A DNA stretch of 64,000 bases from Luteolibacter luteus (GTDB taxonomy: Bacteria; Verrucomicrobiota; Verrucomicrobiia; Verrucomicrobiales; Akkermansiaceae). The position numbers were made by a program, and so were the translations under genes. The notes below the pieces were generated by a model that made no database searches, was not told the origin of the DNA, and saw only the letters and a program-made list of their open reading frames with translations. Where the stretch lies: the NCBI RefSeq assembly GCF_012913485.1, contig NZ_CP051774.1, forward strand, positions 5,704,001 to 5,768,000. The letters run 5' to 3'. Of the stretch, positions 26,034 to 34,731 are shown piece after piece. Position 1 is the stretch's first letter. Each line of letters starts with the position of its first letter.

Positions 26034-26477
26034 ATGTCACCCTTCACCAAGCATTACCTCAAGTTCATGGGCATCGCGGCGACGCCTGTCCTGCTCTTTC
26101 TGGTTGCGGTGTTTGGCGGCATTCCTCTGCTGTCGCACTACGCGGCCGAGGAGGGCACCTTCTATGCACCGTCTTTTAGCAAGGCGGGTTTCTCCGCCAT
26201 CAAGGCCGGCGACGGGATCGAAGAAGTTTACCGGCTGGTCGGTGAGCCTCTCTACGTTCTGCTTCCGCAGATGGATGAGCGCGGGCTTCCGATCGGAAAC
26301 CTCAAGGAGCAGGACGTGAGCTTGAGCCGGGTGAAGGAATTCGATGCCCGGAATCGCGATAAAGGGATCCGCTTGTTCTACTCCGATTTGAAACCCGGCG
26401 AGGGGAGCAATTATTACTACTCGGTTTCGATTCGGAGTGATCGGGTCATGGAGGTGAGAAAGGAATACGTCGATTGA
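26034..26477 (+). CDS. Small membrane-anchored hypothetical protein, BamE/SmpA-like
   Basis: 147 residues from ATG 26034. One N-terminal transmembrane helix (FMGIAATPVLLFLVAVFGGIPLL), then a small soluble domain whose start (FSKAGFSAIKAGDGIEEVYRLVGEPLYV) recalls the BamE/SmpA pattern of a helix followed by a G-x-P turn. Cys of a lipobox is absent. The frame opens far upstream (25812), but that part overlaps pyrD antisense. Function unknown; the SmpA resemblance is only by eye. Confidence 0.6.
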   Translation: MSPFTKHYLKFMGIAATPVLLFLVAVFGGIPLLSHYAAEEGTFYAPSFSKAGFSAIKAGDGIEEVYRLVGEPLYVLLPQMDERGLPIGNLKEQDVSLSRVKEFDARNRDKGIRLFYSDLKPGEGSNYYYSVSIRSDRVMEVRKEYVD

Positions 26478-26564
26478 GGGCGATGTGATGGTTTTGCATC
26501 GATCATCGGTTTCCGCGATGATCCCGCCAATCGAAGCGATTTCGGGCGAGGCCATCTGCCAGGC

Positions 26565-27266
26565 ATGCTCCGCCGCATGTCTTTCCGCCTTCTCCCGAAG
26601 CTTCTTCTCCCGGCGTGCGTCATCAGCCTGATGGCCTGCAATGAATACTACACGCCGCCATCGACCTCCCTGCCCATGACACAAGGGCCGTCGGGCGCGC
26701 CGCAGGATAACCCGCACGCGCGTCCGACGGTCCGCTTCCCGGCGCGGGTGGCGGTGGCCCGAATCGAGAAATCCGGAGACAGCTTCCATCTTGTGAGCGG
26801 TGCCAATGAGGAGGACCCGGCACATGCGGCCAAGGCTGCATCGCTGCCCGGAGTGAGGGCCTTCGTGCCTCTGAACCGTGTCGCCCTTACCGGCAGCGTG
26901 AAGTCGTACCGCGAACTGGATCGTGAGGCGCTGAAGATGGGGGCGGATATCCTCGCGGTGTATCGCTATGATACCGATGTGGCGGTGAATGACGCCTTCG
27001 AGCCTCTGACCCTCGCGACACTGGGATTCGCACCGACGATCAAGCACGAGACCAGCTCGGTCGTGACCCTCATCGTCCGCGATGCACGCACGGGATATGT
27101 GTATGGCGTGTTGGAAGAACGGGCGGATCGCGGAGGCGTGACCACGGGAATGACGCTCTACGGCTCCGAGCGGAACGCGAAGAAATTCACGCGCAAGCAG
27201 GCGATGGACCGACTGATGGAAAGGCTTCCGGGCTTCTGGAATGGAATCCTCGCGAAGGGGCGCTAA
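26565..27266 (+). CDS. Hypothetical outer-envelope lipoprotein
   Basis: 233 residues. Signal peptide with lipobox LMAC (LLLPACVISLMACNEYY), a Pro/Ser/Thr-rich linker, then a mixed alpha/beta domain (~55-230) with FPARVAVARIEKSG, LKMGADILAVYRYDTDVAV and SSVVTLIVRDARTGYVYG. The last region (short strands, R-D-A-R-T-G turn) resembles the GNA1162/CsgG-like fold that assembles periplasmic lipoprotein domains, but I would not assign it. A second ATG 12 bases in (26577) is an equal start. Converges with the next gene. Confidence 0.65.
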   Translation: MLRRMSFRLLPKLLLPACVISLMACNEYYTPPSTSLPMTQGPSGAPQDNPHARPTVRFPARVAVARIEKSGDSFHLVSGANEEDPAHAAKAASLPGVRAFVPLNRVALTGSVKSYRELDREALKMGADILAVYRYDTDVAVNDAFEPLTLATLGFAPTIKHETSSVVTLIVRDARTGYVYGVLEERADRGGVTTGMTLYGSERNAKKFTRKQAMDRLMERLPGFWNGILAKGR

Positions 27267-27289
27267 CTGGCGCGGGGGACAGAAGGAGG

Positions 27290-28084
27290 CTATAACTTCA
27301 GCCCCGCCAGCATCGCGCTCAAGTCCGGATCCGCCACGACGTTGTCCAGCCGGGGATCGCGGAGGATGTCTGCATAGCGCTTCTCTTTGGCAAGGGTGCG
27401 GAGCTGGGGGTCGTGTTCGATCAGGGCGCGGATCTGCGGTTCCTCCATGACCGCAATGGCCTTCGGCGGCGGCGCTGAGTCGCCCAAGGCGATGAGCTTC
27501 GCCAGCGTGACACGGGCATCATCGGAGAGCGGGTCGATCTTCTTGAACCAGTCCTCCGGAATCGCTTTGTCGATGGAGGACTTCAATGCGGCAAAAAAAG
27601 TGCTGCGATCTGTCGCGGAATCCCCGTCGGCAAAGTGCTGGATTTCTGCCACCGAGCCGATGCTGCGCAAGAAGGTGGCGCCACCCACCCACAGCACCGA
27701 GGTCGGCACGAGGCTGAAAAGCAGCGTCACCACCCAGCGCAGCGGGGAGCGTTGCGCGGTTTCACCGCCTTCGCTGCGGCTGAAGGGCTTCGAGAGGAAG
27801 CGCATGATCCAGCGCAAAAGCAGGAGAACCACGATGCCAACGATGGCCGCAGGCACGAAGGACACCCAATGCAAGCTCCCGTCCTGGGTCATCAGCGGCG
27901 TGTTCTTCCACGTGAGGTAGGCCGCGAATCCGCTCGCGCAGAGGACTAGCGATCCGAAAAGGATTCTGAAAACTCCTCGCACGATCACCAGCACCGCACA
28001 AACTCCCAGGATCAAAAGCGCAGCTGTCCCGAGGCTGAGCTCCGGGAGCGCATTGAGGTCGAGCGCGGCAAGAAGGTCCTTCAT
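27290..28084 (-). CDS. Hypothetical membrane protein
   Basis: 264 residues. Four hydrophobic segments in the first ~150 residues (LSLGTAALLILGVCAVLVIVRG, ILFGSLVLCASGFAAYLTW, VSFVPAAIVGIVVLLLLRWIMRFL, WVVTLLFSLVPTSVLWVGGATFL), then a ~110-residue soluble tail. The tail has LALGDSAPPPKAIAVMEEPQIRALIEHDPQLRTLAKEKRYADILRDPRL, with PQ..L..D and DPR repeats. The topology resembles CvpA-like proteins. It follows aroC by 21 bases on the same strand and is probably co-transcribed. Confidence 0.65.
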   Translation of the reverse strand: MKDLLAALDLNALPELSLGTAALLILGVCAVLVIVRGVFRILFGSLVLCASGFAAYLTWKNTPLMTQDGSLHWVSFVPAAIVGIVVLLLLRWIMRFLSKPFSRSEGGETAQRSPLRWVVTLLFSLVPTSVLWVGGATFLRSIGSVAEIQHFADGDSATDRSTFFAALKSSIDKAIPEDWFKKIDPLSDDARVTLAKLIALGDSAPPPKAIAVMEEPQIRALIEHDPQLRTLAKEKRYADILRDPRLDNVVADPDLSAMLAGLKL

Positions 28085-28105
28085 CGAATGGCCGGGCCGC
28101 CTCTA

Positions 28106-29206
28106 CTATTTCGGAGCAGGGAAGCCGCCGACTTGCCCGCGCTGGCGCAGCAGGTGATCCACGATCACGAGCAGGGCCATCGCTTCCACCATCGGCACGG
28201 CGCGCGGAAGCACGCAGGCATCGTGGCGGCCACGCCCGGCGAGCTCGGTGTTCTCACCGGTATTCGTGACGGTTTCCTGCGACATCATGATCGTGGCAGT
28301 CGGCTTGAAGGCTACGCGGAAGATGATGTCCTCGCCATTCGAGATTCCACCTTGGATACCACCGGAGCGATTGCTGGTGGTGCGCACCTTGCCATCCACC
28401 ATGCGGAAAGGATCATTATGCTCGCGGCCTGTGAGCAGCGTGCCGGCGAAGCCGGAGCCGATCTCGAAGCCCTTCGTGGCGGGCAGGGAAAGCATCGCCT
28501 TTGCGAGCTCTGCTTCGAGCTTGTCGAAGACCGGTTCGCCGAGGCCGGGCGGGCAATTGCGGATCACGCACTCGACCACGCCTCCGACGGAGTTGCCCTC
28601 GCCGCGCACTTCCTTAATGAGATCGATCATCTGTTCGACCATCGCCGGGTCACCGGTGCGCACGATGTTGCTTTCGACATCGGCACTGGTGACCGTGTGC
28701 GGGTCCACGCTGGCATTGAGATGGTGGATTGATTTCACCCAGGCCAGCACCTCGATGCCGGGGCAGAGGTGCTGCAAGACCTGCTTCGCGATGGCGGCAG
28801 CGGCGACACGGCCGATGGTTTCGCGGGCGGAAGCTCGGCCACCGCCGGAGAGCGCGCGGATGCCATACTTCGCATCGTAGGTATAGTCGGCATGGGACGG
28901 GCGGTATTTCACCGCCATCTCCTCATAGGCTCCGGGGCGCTGGTCTTCATTGCGGACAAAGACGGCGATCGGAGTGCCTTGGGTCACGCCATCGACTAGC
29001 CCGGAAAGGATCTCCGCCTTGTCCGCCTCCTTGCGCGGGGTGACGATCTCGCTCTGTCCCGGACGGCGGCGATCCAGCTCGAACTGGATGTCTTCGACCG
29101 TCAGCGGTACCTTCGGCGGCACCCCGTCAACGATCACGCCGACCCCACCTCCATGGGATTCACCGAAGGTATGGATGCGGAAGGCGTGGCCGAAACTGGA
29201 TGACAT
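28106..29206 (-). CDS. aroC: Chorismate synthase
   Basis: 366 residues from ATG 29206 ([19 protein letters not shown]). The three chorismate synthase signatures are present: [14 protein letters not shown], the central [29 protein letters not shown], and [15 protein letters not shown]. It eliminates phosphate from EPSP using reduced FMN, making chorismate for aromatic amino acids. The frame opens upstream to 29365, but that part is non-homologous. Length is normal for the family. A membrane-protein gene follows after 21 bases. Confidence 0.95.
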   Translation of the reverse strand: MSSSFGHAFRIHTFGESHGGGVGVIVDGVPPKVPLTVEDIQFELDRRRPGQSEIVTPRKEADKAEILSGLVDGVTQGTPIAVFVRNEDQRPGAYEEMAVKYRPSHADYTYDAKYGIRALSGGGRASARETIGRVAAAAIAKQVLQHLCPGIEVLAWVKSIHHLNASVDPHTVTSADVESNIVRTGDPAMVEQMIDLIKEVRGEGNSVGGVVECVIRNCPPGLGEPVFDKLEAELAKAMLSLPATKGFEIGSGFAGTLLTGREHNDPFRMVDGKVRTTSNRSGGIQGGISNGEDIIFRVAFKPTATIMMSQETVTNTGENTELAGRGRHDACVLPRAVPMVEAMALLVIVDHLLRQRGQVGGFPAPK

Positions 29207-29316
29207 GGGCGGGAGTGTAGAAATGGCAGGCCGCCCGCCAAGTGCGGAAACAACGGCTGATACCTTATTGGTAGTGAACGCTCCAAGGGCAGGGCTCGCC
29301 CTTCGGCACGGCGCCC

Positions 29317-30561
29317 CTAGCCGGGTGGTAGCTCCTCCACCAGCCTGCAGGTCTCTTCCATCCACTTCTTGGGCTCAAAGAGGCGGGAGATCTCGACGGC
29401 ACGGCGCTTCACCGAGGCGTCGTGGAGGATCTCTGCCAGCGCTCCGGCGATCCGCTTGGCCTTGAACTGATGCGGATGCAGACCTGTGCCTACCCCCAGA
29501 TCTCGCACACGGCTCAGCGTATCGAGCTGGTCATGGGCCATTGGTTGCACCAGATGCGGGATGCCAGCCTGCAGGGTCTGGGCACAGGTGCCTACGCCTC
29601 CATGGTAGGCCAGCGCCGCCGCACGTGGCAGGACTTGGCTGAAGGGCGCATAGGAAAAGTGCCGGATACCTTTTGGCAAATCCTTAGGAATCGTGTTGGT
29701 GAAACGGCTCAGAAGAACCCCGCGCTTGCCTAACAACTGCAAGCCTTTCACTGCCTCCGCGAAGAATTCATAGCCGCGGTCCATTGCGCTACCGGGCGTG
29801 AAGATGACCGGTGGATCTCCGTCATCAAGGAAGTCGTCGAGTTCCTTCGGCAGATCATTGATCCCGGCCTCATCAAAAAGCGGGAAGCCTGTCAGCCGCG
29901 TTTGCTTCGGCCAATCCGGCTGCATGGGGCCGAACCAATCCGGAAAGAGAGCAATGACGCGGTCCGGAGAATGCCAGCCCTGGAGCATGCCGCGCACCGG
30001 CGGCAGGCCGTGGTCTTTCCGGAAGCGATTCAGGGTCGGCAGCACGTGGAAATCGACGACCTTTCCCGCGGCCCACCATTGGATAGACTTCATGAAGCGG
30101 GGTGCGCCTTGGGGCACGGGCGCACCGTGGAGGATCGGTTGGCGATAGGAGCTGACAAAGAGCGAGGGTGCGAGGTGGACGCTGATGACCGGGATCTTCA
30201 GCAGGTCCCGCACGGTGAAGCAGGCCCAGGCAAGCGAGCTGGCGAGGATGAGGGTCTGGCCGGGCAGGTGGAGCTCCTTCGCTGCATCGAGGATCATCTC
30301 GTAGGCGGGGTCCACGGCGTTCTTGATCACCGAGGCGAGTGCTTTCCTCGGGTGCCAGAGATGGGGATCGCCCTGAACTCGCTCGAAGTCTTCCACTGTG
30401 CCCATCGAGCGGAAGCCGAGCCCGGCGCGGACCACAAGGTTTTCGAAGAAGGCGCTGGTGATGATGAAGACCTCATGACCGCGGGCCTGCAAAGCACGTC
30501 CGACTCCGACAAAGGGGTGGACGTCCCCGGCACTGCCCATTGCGTAGATGAGGATCCGCAC
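29317..30561 (-). CDS. GT1-family glycosyltransferase (UGT/MGT-like)
   Basis: 414 residues from GTG 30561 ([24 protein letters not shown]), chosen because GT1 enzymes start just before this first Rossmann strand; the frame opens earlier at TTG 30597. C-terminal nucleotide-sugar domain with [59 protein letters not shown], the UGT signature. Relatives add sugars to lipids, sterols or natural products (RhlB, sterol glucosyltransferases). No adjacent gene indicates the acceptor. No membrane segment. Confidence 0.85.
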   Translation of the reverse strand: MRILIYAMGSAGDVHPFVGVGRALQARGHEVFIITSAFFENLVVRAGLGFRSMGTVEDFERVQGDPHLWHPRKALASVIKNAVDPAYEMILDAAKELHLPGQTLILASSLAWACFTVRDLLKIPVISVHLAPSLFVSSYRQPILHGAPVPQGAPRFMKSIQWWAAGKVVDFHVLPTLNRFRKDHGLPPVRGMLQGWHSPDRVIALFPDWFGPMQPDWPKQTRLTGFPLFDEAGINDLPKELDDFLDDGDPPVIFTPGSAMDRGYEFFAEAVKGLQLLGKRGVLLSRFTNTIPKDLPKGIRHFSYAPFSQVLPRAAALAYHGGVGTCAQTLQAGIPHLVQPMAHDQLDTLSRVRDLGVGTGLHPHQFKAKRIAGALAEILHDASVKRRAVEISRLFEPKKWMEETCRLVEELPPG

Positions 30562-30615
30562 GCCGGTGGTTGTTGGAGATGACAGGGCGATTGGCAAGAG
30601 GGATCGGGGGAGGTG

Positions 30616-32040
30616 CTACACCCCGCTACCCGGCAGTTCGACCCTGAAGATCGTGCCGCTTCCGTGCTCGCTCTTTACCTCGATCTTCCCGCCGTGTCCT
30701 TCGACGATCGTCTTCGTGATCGCCAAGCCGAGGCCGCTGTGGCCGTTCGTCTGGTTGCGGGCGCTATCGGCGCGATAAAATCGGTCGAAGAGACGCGGCA
30801 AGTGTTCGGGGTCGATTCCAGGGCCATTGTCACCTACCTCCAGAATACTCCCGCTTCCATTCGCGATGGTCTTCAGCCGCACCACGCCACCGGCGGGCGG
30901 GTGGATAAGCGCATTCGAAAGAAGGTTCTGGACGACCATGGCGAGCGAGTGCGGATCACCGCTCACCGGGGCGGGGGATAGCTCGCGCTCGATCTTCGTC
31001 GAGTGTTCATCGGCCAGCGGTTGAAGGAGATCCGCCACTCCATTCGCGATCTCCGCGAGGTCGCAGGAAACGTGTGACACCTCCGGGCCTGGCAAGTCCT
31101 GGCGTGCAAGCACCAGCAAGGATTCCACCAAGGCCCGCATGCGCTCGGCGGCGGTCCGGCAATTCTGCAGGATTTCCCGATACTGTTCCGGCTCACGTTC
31201 GCGCTTCAGGGCGCGCTGAGTCTCGGAAAGAATGATCGTCACCGGGGTGCGCAGCTCATGTGAGGCATCCGCGGTGAAGCGCTTCTGGCGTTCGATGGCG
31301 GTGGAGAGCCGGTCGAAGGTGTCATTGAGCACATGGCCCAGACGGTCCAGTTCGTTGTCGGTGCTCGCGATCTCGATGCGTTCGTCGAGATTTCCCGCGG
31401 CGATGCGCGAGGCGGTCCGGCCAATGGTATCGATCGGCTTCAGCGCTCGGCCGGTCAGCCACCAGCCTCCGCCAAGGCCCGCGAGCCACACGGCACCACC
31501 ACCGAGGGTGAGCAGCAAGGTGAAGCGCAGCAGGTCGGATTGCTCAGCGCTGATCTCCCGGCCGATGATCGAACTCATGCCCGAGGAGTTCGTGCGATGA
31601 TGCTCTCGGTAGTTCTCCCGCAGAATGTAGTGCGTATCGTCCTTGGGAAGCTTTGGTGGCTTCAGGCAGGACGGCGCATTCGCGGAGATGAAAAGCGGGG
31701 TGCCATCGCTATCCCAGAAAGCGAGGTAGTTTCCACCGCTGCCTCCTTCAAAGAGCGCGTGCAGCTCCGGCGGGAAGGCGGAGACTTCCCCGGGATCCCG
31801 CAGGCGATCACGGATTTCATCGTAGCTCGGCGGCGTGTCTTTCTTCGGCAGGGGCCGTGAAGCGAAGAGGCTGCGGAAGAAGGTGCTCTGGAAATTCCGG
31901 ATCTCGCGGTCGATCTGGGAAAGCCGATCATTGTCCGCAAGGCGATAGGCCAGCAGGCAGAGGCCCGTGATCAGGCCGAGCAGGATCAGAGCATACCACA
32001 GCAGCAGGCGCCAGCGGACCGATTGGAAGAGGCGCTTCAT
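30616..32040 (-). CDS. Sensor histidine kinase
   Basis: 474 residues. TM1 (~11-33), a ~135-residue periplasmic sensor region, TM2 (~172-196), HAMP (~197-245), HisKA with the phosphorylated His261 in FTADASHELRTPV, and HATPase_c with an N-box around NALIHPP, DNGPGIDP and GHSGLGLAI. Heavy-metal/EnvZ-like layout. Its ATG overlaps the stop of the response regulator by four bases, so the two are translationally coupled. The pair lies downstream of a MacAB/OMF-type efflux operon and probably controls it. Confidence 0.92.
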   Translation of the reverse strand: MKRLFQSVRWRLLLWYALILLGLITGLCLLAYRLADNDRLSQIDREIRNFQSTFFRSLFASRPLPKKDTPPSYDEIRDRLRDPGEVSAFPPELHALFEGGSGGNYLAFWDSDGTPLFISANAPSCLKPPKLPKDDTHYILRENYREHHRTNSSGMSSIIGREISAEQSDLLRFTLLLTLGGGAVWLAGLGGGWWLTGRALKPIDTIGRTASRIAAGNLDERIEIASTDNELDRLGHVLNDTFDRLSTAIERQKRFTADASHELRTPVTIILSETQRALKREREPEQYREILQNCRTAAERMRALVESLLVLARQDLPGPEVSHVSCDLAEIANGVADLLQPLADEHSTKIERELSPAPVSGDPHSLAMVVQNLLSNALIHPPAGGVVRLKTIANGSGSILEVGDNGPGIDPEHLPRLFDRFYRADSARNQTNGHSGLGLAITKTIVEGHGGKIEVKSEHGSGTIFRVELPGSGV

Positions 32041-32687
32041 TCGATGCTGTAGCCGTGACCGCGGCGGGTGGAGATGAAGGAGGGCCCTAGCTTCTTCCGG
32101 ACATTCGAAACGTGCACGTCCAAGAGGTTCGAAAGCGTGTCGTCGTTCTCGTCGAAAAGGTGCTCGTAGAGCTCCGTGCGGCTCACCACGCTGCCGCGGT
32201 GCAGGGCGAGATATTCGACCAGACCATACTCGCGCGGGGTGAGGGAAACGACCTCGCCGTCTTTCATCACGAGCTTCGCCGCGGTATCCACCGCGATGCC
32301 GCCGAGTTCCAGCAGGTTCGATCCCGCACCGGAACTGCGGCGGATCAGCGCCCGCAAGCGGGCGAGCAGTTCCTCGAAATCGAATGGCTTCGTCAAATAG
32401 TCATCCGCGCCCGCATCCAGCCCGCGGATGCGATCCGGCACCGCATCCCGCGCGGTGAGCATCAGTACCGGTGTTGTCTTTTCACGGCGTAGCCGCAGCA
32501 GCAACTCCCAGCCATCGAAGCCGGGCAGCATGCCGTCGAGCACGATCGCATCGTAGTCCGAGCCCTTCGCCTTCGCCAATCCCTCCACGCCATCCACCGC
32601 GGTATCGACGGCATACATCTCCTCCCTCAGTCCTTCGGAGAGGCTGTGGCGGAGGAGAGGATCGTCTTCGATGACCAGTAAACGCAA
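32037..32687 (-). CDS. OmpR/PhoB-family response regulator
   Basis: 216 residues from TTG 32687 (LRLLVIEDDPLLRHS), the only start that places the receiver domain at the N-terminus; the 32783 alternative adds 32 residues encoded by a repeat element. Receiver: acidic E7/D8/D9, phospho-acceptor D51, T79 region (LMLTARD), K-P-F loop. C-terminal winged helix (LTPREYGLVEYLALHRGSVVSRTELYEHLF...VDVHVSNVRKKL type). Overlaps its kinase gene by four bases. A GTTGAGAG inverted repeat sits 13 bases before the start codon. Confidence 0.9.
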   Translation of the reverse strand: MRLLVIEDDPLLRHSLSEGLREEMYAVDTAVDGVEGLAKAKGSDYDAIVLDGMLPGFDGWELLLRLRREKTTPVLMLTARDAVPDRIRGLDAGADDYLTKPFDFEELLARLRALIRRSSGAGSNLLELGGIAVDTAAKLVMKDGEVVSLTPREYGLVEYLALHRGSVVSRTELYEHLFDENDDTLSNLLDVHVSNVRKKLGPSFISTRRGHGYSIE

Positions 32688-32700
32688 AGGGGACGGGTTC

Positions 32701-32784
32701 GGTTGAGAGTTTGCAGATGAGTTGTTGAGAGTTCGAGGAAGGCGAAAAGAGTGCTCGGGCCGGGATCTGACTCTCACTCTCAAC
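32701..32784. repeat. GTTGAGAG-type inverted-repeat element in front of the response regulator
   Basis: The left arm GGTTGAGAGT...GTTGTTGAGAGTTCGAGGAAGG and right arm ACTCTCACTCTCAACTTCC are imperfect reverse complements. The element occupies most of the spacer between permease stop and regulator start. The same arm words occur in the element at 38566-38682. Confidence 0.7.
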
Positions 32785-32792
32785 TTCCCGCA

Positions 32793-34007
32793 TCATTCGT
32801 GCCTCAGTGCCTCGATCGGATCCAAGCCCGCAGCACGTCTTGCCGGCATGAAGCCGAAGAGAATGCCAATCGCGGCGGAGAAGAGGAAGGCTACCATGTT
32901 GATCTTCGGGTCGAAGAGGAAGGGCGCGCCGACCACTTTCGCCAGACTCACGCAGAGACCGTAGGCGAGCGCGATGCCGCAGAGGCCGCCCACACAGGAA
33001 AGGGTCACGGCTTCCACCAGGAACTGGAGCATTACCTCCCGCGCCCGGGCACCGATGGCCATGCGGATGCCGATCTCCCGCGTGCGCTCGGTTACGGAAA
33101 CGAGCATGATGTTCATGATCCCGATACCACCCACCAGCAAGCTGACGCCGGCTACGGCTCCCAGCAGCGAGGTCATGACCTGCGTGCTGGAGCTCACCGC
33201 GTCCGCGATCTGTCGGGTATCCGTCACGGAGAAGTTATTCGCCACGCTGCGAGGCAGCTTGCGGCGCTCCCGCATCAGCGAGTTGATGTCCGCGATCACG
33301 CCATCGGTCGGATAGCCGTCCTCGGCGGAGATCATGATCTGGTTCACGTTCTGCTTGAACATCTGGCCATTCAGACGCTGCTGCAGCGTGGTGATCGGGA
33401 TCAGGATATTGTCATCCAAGTCATCGCCCCAGCCGCCCTGGCCCTTCACGGCGGTCACGCCGACCACGGTAACGGCGGTATTCAGCAGGCGGACCCGCTT
33501 GCCGATCGGGTCCTCGCCGTTGAAGAGTTCCTTCTTGATGGTCTCGCCGATTACCGCGACCGGAGCCCCTTCGTTCAGCTCCTTCTCATCGAAGAAGCGG
33601 CCGGTGCCGACCGCCCAGTTCGCGATCTGGAAGTACTCCGGATAGACGCCTTGGATATCGGTGGTCCGCGCTTCTTCCTGATAGATCGCCTGCACGTTGG
33701 TGTTCGACATCGGGGAGATCGCCTTGATGCCCGGCACCTGGTTCCGGATCATGTCCACATCCACGCGGCTGAAGAGCGGCGCGGCGGATGGACCCCAGCC
33801 CTGGCCGGGGCGGAGCACCAGCAGGTTGCTCCCGAGATTCGAAATCTGTGCCTTCACCGACTCCGTGGCACCGCGGCCCAGCGTCACCATGGTCACCACC
33901 GCCGCGACACCGATCACCACGCCCAGCACGGTGAGGAAGGCGCGCGTGAGGTTCCGGCGGATTTCCCGCAGCGCGATGATAAAGGCATTCCAAAACATCG
34001 CGATCAT
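32793..34007 (-). CDS. MacB-like ABC transporter permease (FtsX fold)
   Basis: 404 residues. TM1 (AFLTVLGVVIGVAAVVTMVTLG), a large periplasmic MacB_PCD domain (~50-275), and three C-terminal helices (MTSLLGAVAGVSLLVGGIGIMNIMLVSV..., CVGGLCGIALAYGLCVSLA, MVAFLFSAAIGILFGFMPARRAAGLDPIEALRHE). The RTREIGIRMAIGAR coupling helix is typical. The permease is separate from its ATPase (encoded upstream with a four-base overlap), unlike the fused MacB of E. coli. With the MacA-like adaptor and OMF it should form a tripartite mechanotransmission pump for large substrates. Confidence 0.92.
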   Translation of the reverse strand: MIAMFWNAFIIALREIRRNLTRAFLTVLGVVIGVAAVVTMVTLGRGATESVKAQISNLGSNLLVLRPGQGWGPSAAPLFSRVDVDMIRNQVPGIKAISPMSNTNVQAIYQEEARTTDIQGVYPEYFQIANWAVGTGRFFDEKELNEGAPVAVIGETIKKELFNGEDPIGKRVRLLNTAVTVVGVTAVKGQGGWGDDLDDNILIPITTLQQRLNGQMFKQNVNQIMISAEDGYPTDGVIADINSLMRERRKLPRSVANNFSVTDTRQIADAVSSSTQVMTSLLGAVAGVSLLVGGIGIMNIMLVSVTERTREIGIRMAIGARAREVMLQFLVEAVTLSCVGGLCGIALAYGLCVSLAKVVGAPFLFDPKINMVAFLFSAAIGILFGFMPARRAAGLDPIEALRHE

Positions 34008-34729
34008 GGCTTCGTCTTGTTCTGGTTGCGGACCGGGCGGTCCTTGTTCAGCACGTCGGAGCCGATCAGGCCGTCGCGGACGTGGACAATGCGTTTGGCG
34101 TAGTGCGCCACCTCGTCTTCGTGGGTCACCATCAGGATCGTGATGTTGCGCTCCTCATTCAACCGGCAGAGCAGCTCCATGATCTCCAGCGTGGTCTTGG
34201 AATCGAGGTTGCCGGTTGGTTCGTCCGCGAAGAGCGTGCCCGGATTGGTCACGATCGCACGGGCGATGGCGACGCGCTGCTGCTGGCCGCCGGAAAGCTC
34301 CGCGGGGGTGTTCCGCTCCTTGTTGCCGAGGCCCACGTTGTGCAGTGCGGTGCGGGCCATCTCGTGGCGCTGCCGCCGGGTGTAGCCACGGTAAAGCAGG
34401 GGAAGTTCCACGTTCTCCAGCGCGGAGGTTCGCGCGAGAAGATTGAAGCCTTGGAAGATGAAGCCCAGTGCATGCCGCCGCAGCAGCGAGCGCTGGTCCT
34501 TGTTCAGCTCGTTTACCGACACGCCGTCGAAGGAGTAGCGGCCGGTGGTCGGGCTATCCAAGCAGCCGAGCAGGTTCATCAGCGTTGATTTTCCGGAACC
34601 GCTGGGCCCCATCACCGCCACGAACTCGCCCTTGTTGATCGTCAGGTCCACACCCTTGAGGGCCTGGAACGCGGCATCGCCACGTCCGTAGGTCTTCGTC
34701 AGGGACTGGAGCTCGATGAGGCTTTCCAT
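34004..34729 (-). CDS. ABC transporter ATPase of a MacAB-type exporter
   Basis: 241 residues from ATG 34729 (MESLIELQSLTKTYG). Walker A GPSGSGKST, signature LSGGQQQRVAIARAI, Walker B LFADEPTGNLD, H-loop MVTHE (H present). It belongs to the LolD/MacB ATPase family. Its start is two bases from the adaptor stop and its stop overlaps the permease start, indicating tight translational coupling. A longer upstream frame to 34942 overlaps the adaptor gene and is not used. Confidence 0.93.
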   Translation of the reverse strand: MESLIELQSLTKTYGRGDAAFQALKGVDLTINKGEFVAVMGPSGSGKSTLMNLLGCLDSPTTGRYSFDGVSVNELNKDQRSLLRRHALGFIFQGFNLLARTSALENVELPLLYRGYTRRQRHEMARTALHNVGLGNKERNTPAELSGGQQQRVAIARAIVTNPGTLFADEPTGNLDSKTTLEIMELLCRLNEERNITILMVTHEDEVAHYAKRIVHVRDGLIGSDVLNKDRPVRNQNKTKP

Positions 34730-34731
34730 GC

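Noticed and set aside
32688-32783. N-terminal extension of the response regulator
   Set aside because: The added 32 residues are encoded by the inverted-repeat element and precede the receiver domain's natural N-terminus.
32751-34103. 450-codon plus-strand frame
   Set aside because: Antisense to the MacB-like permease.
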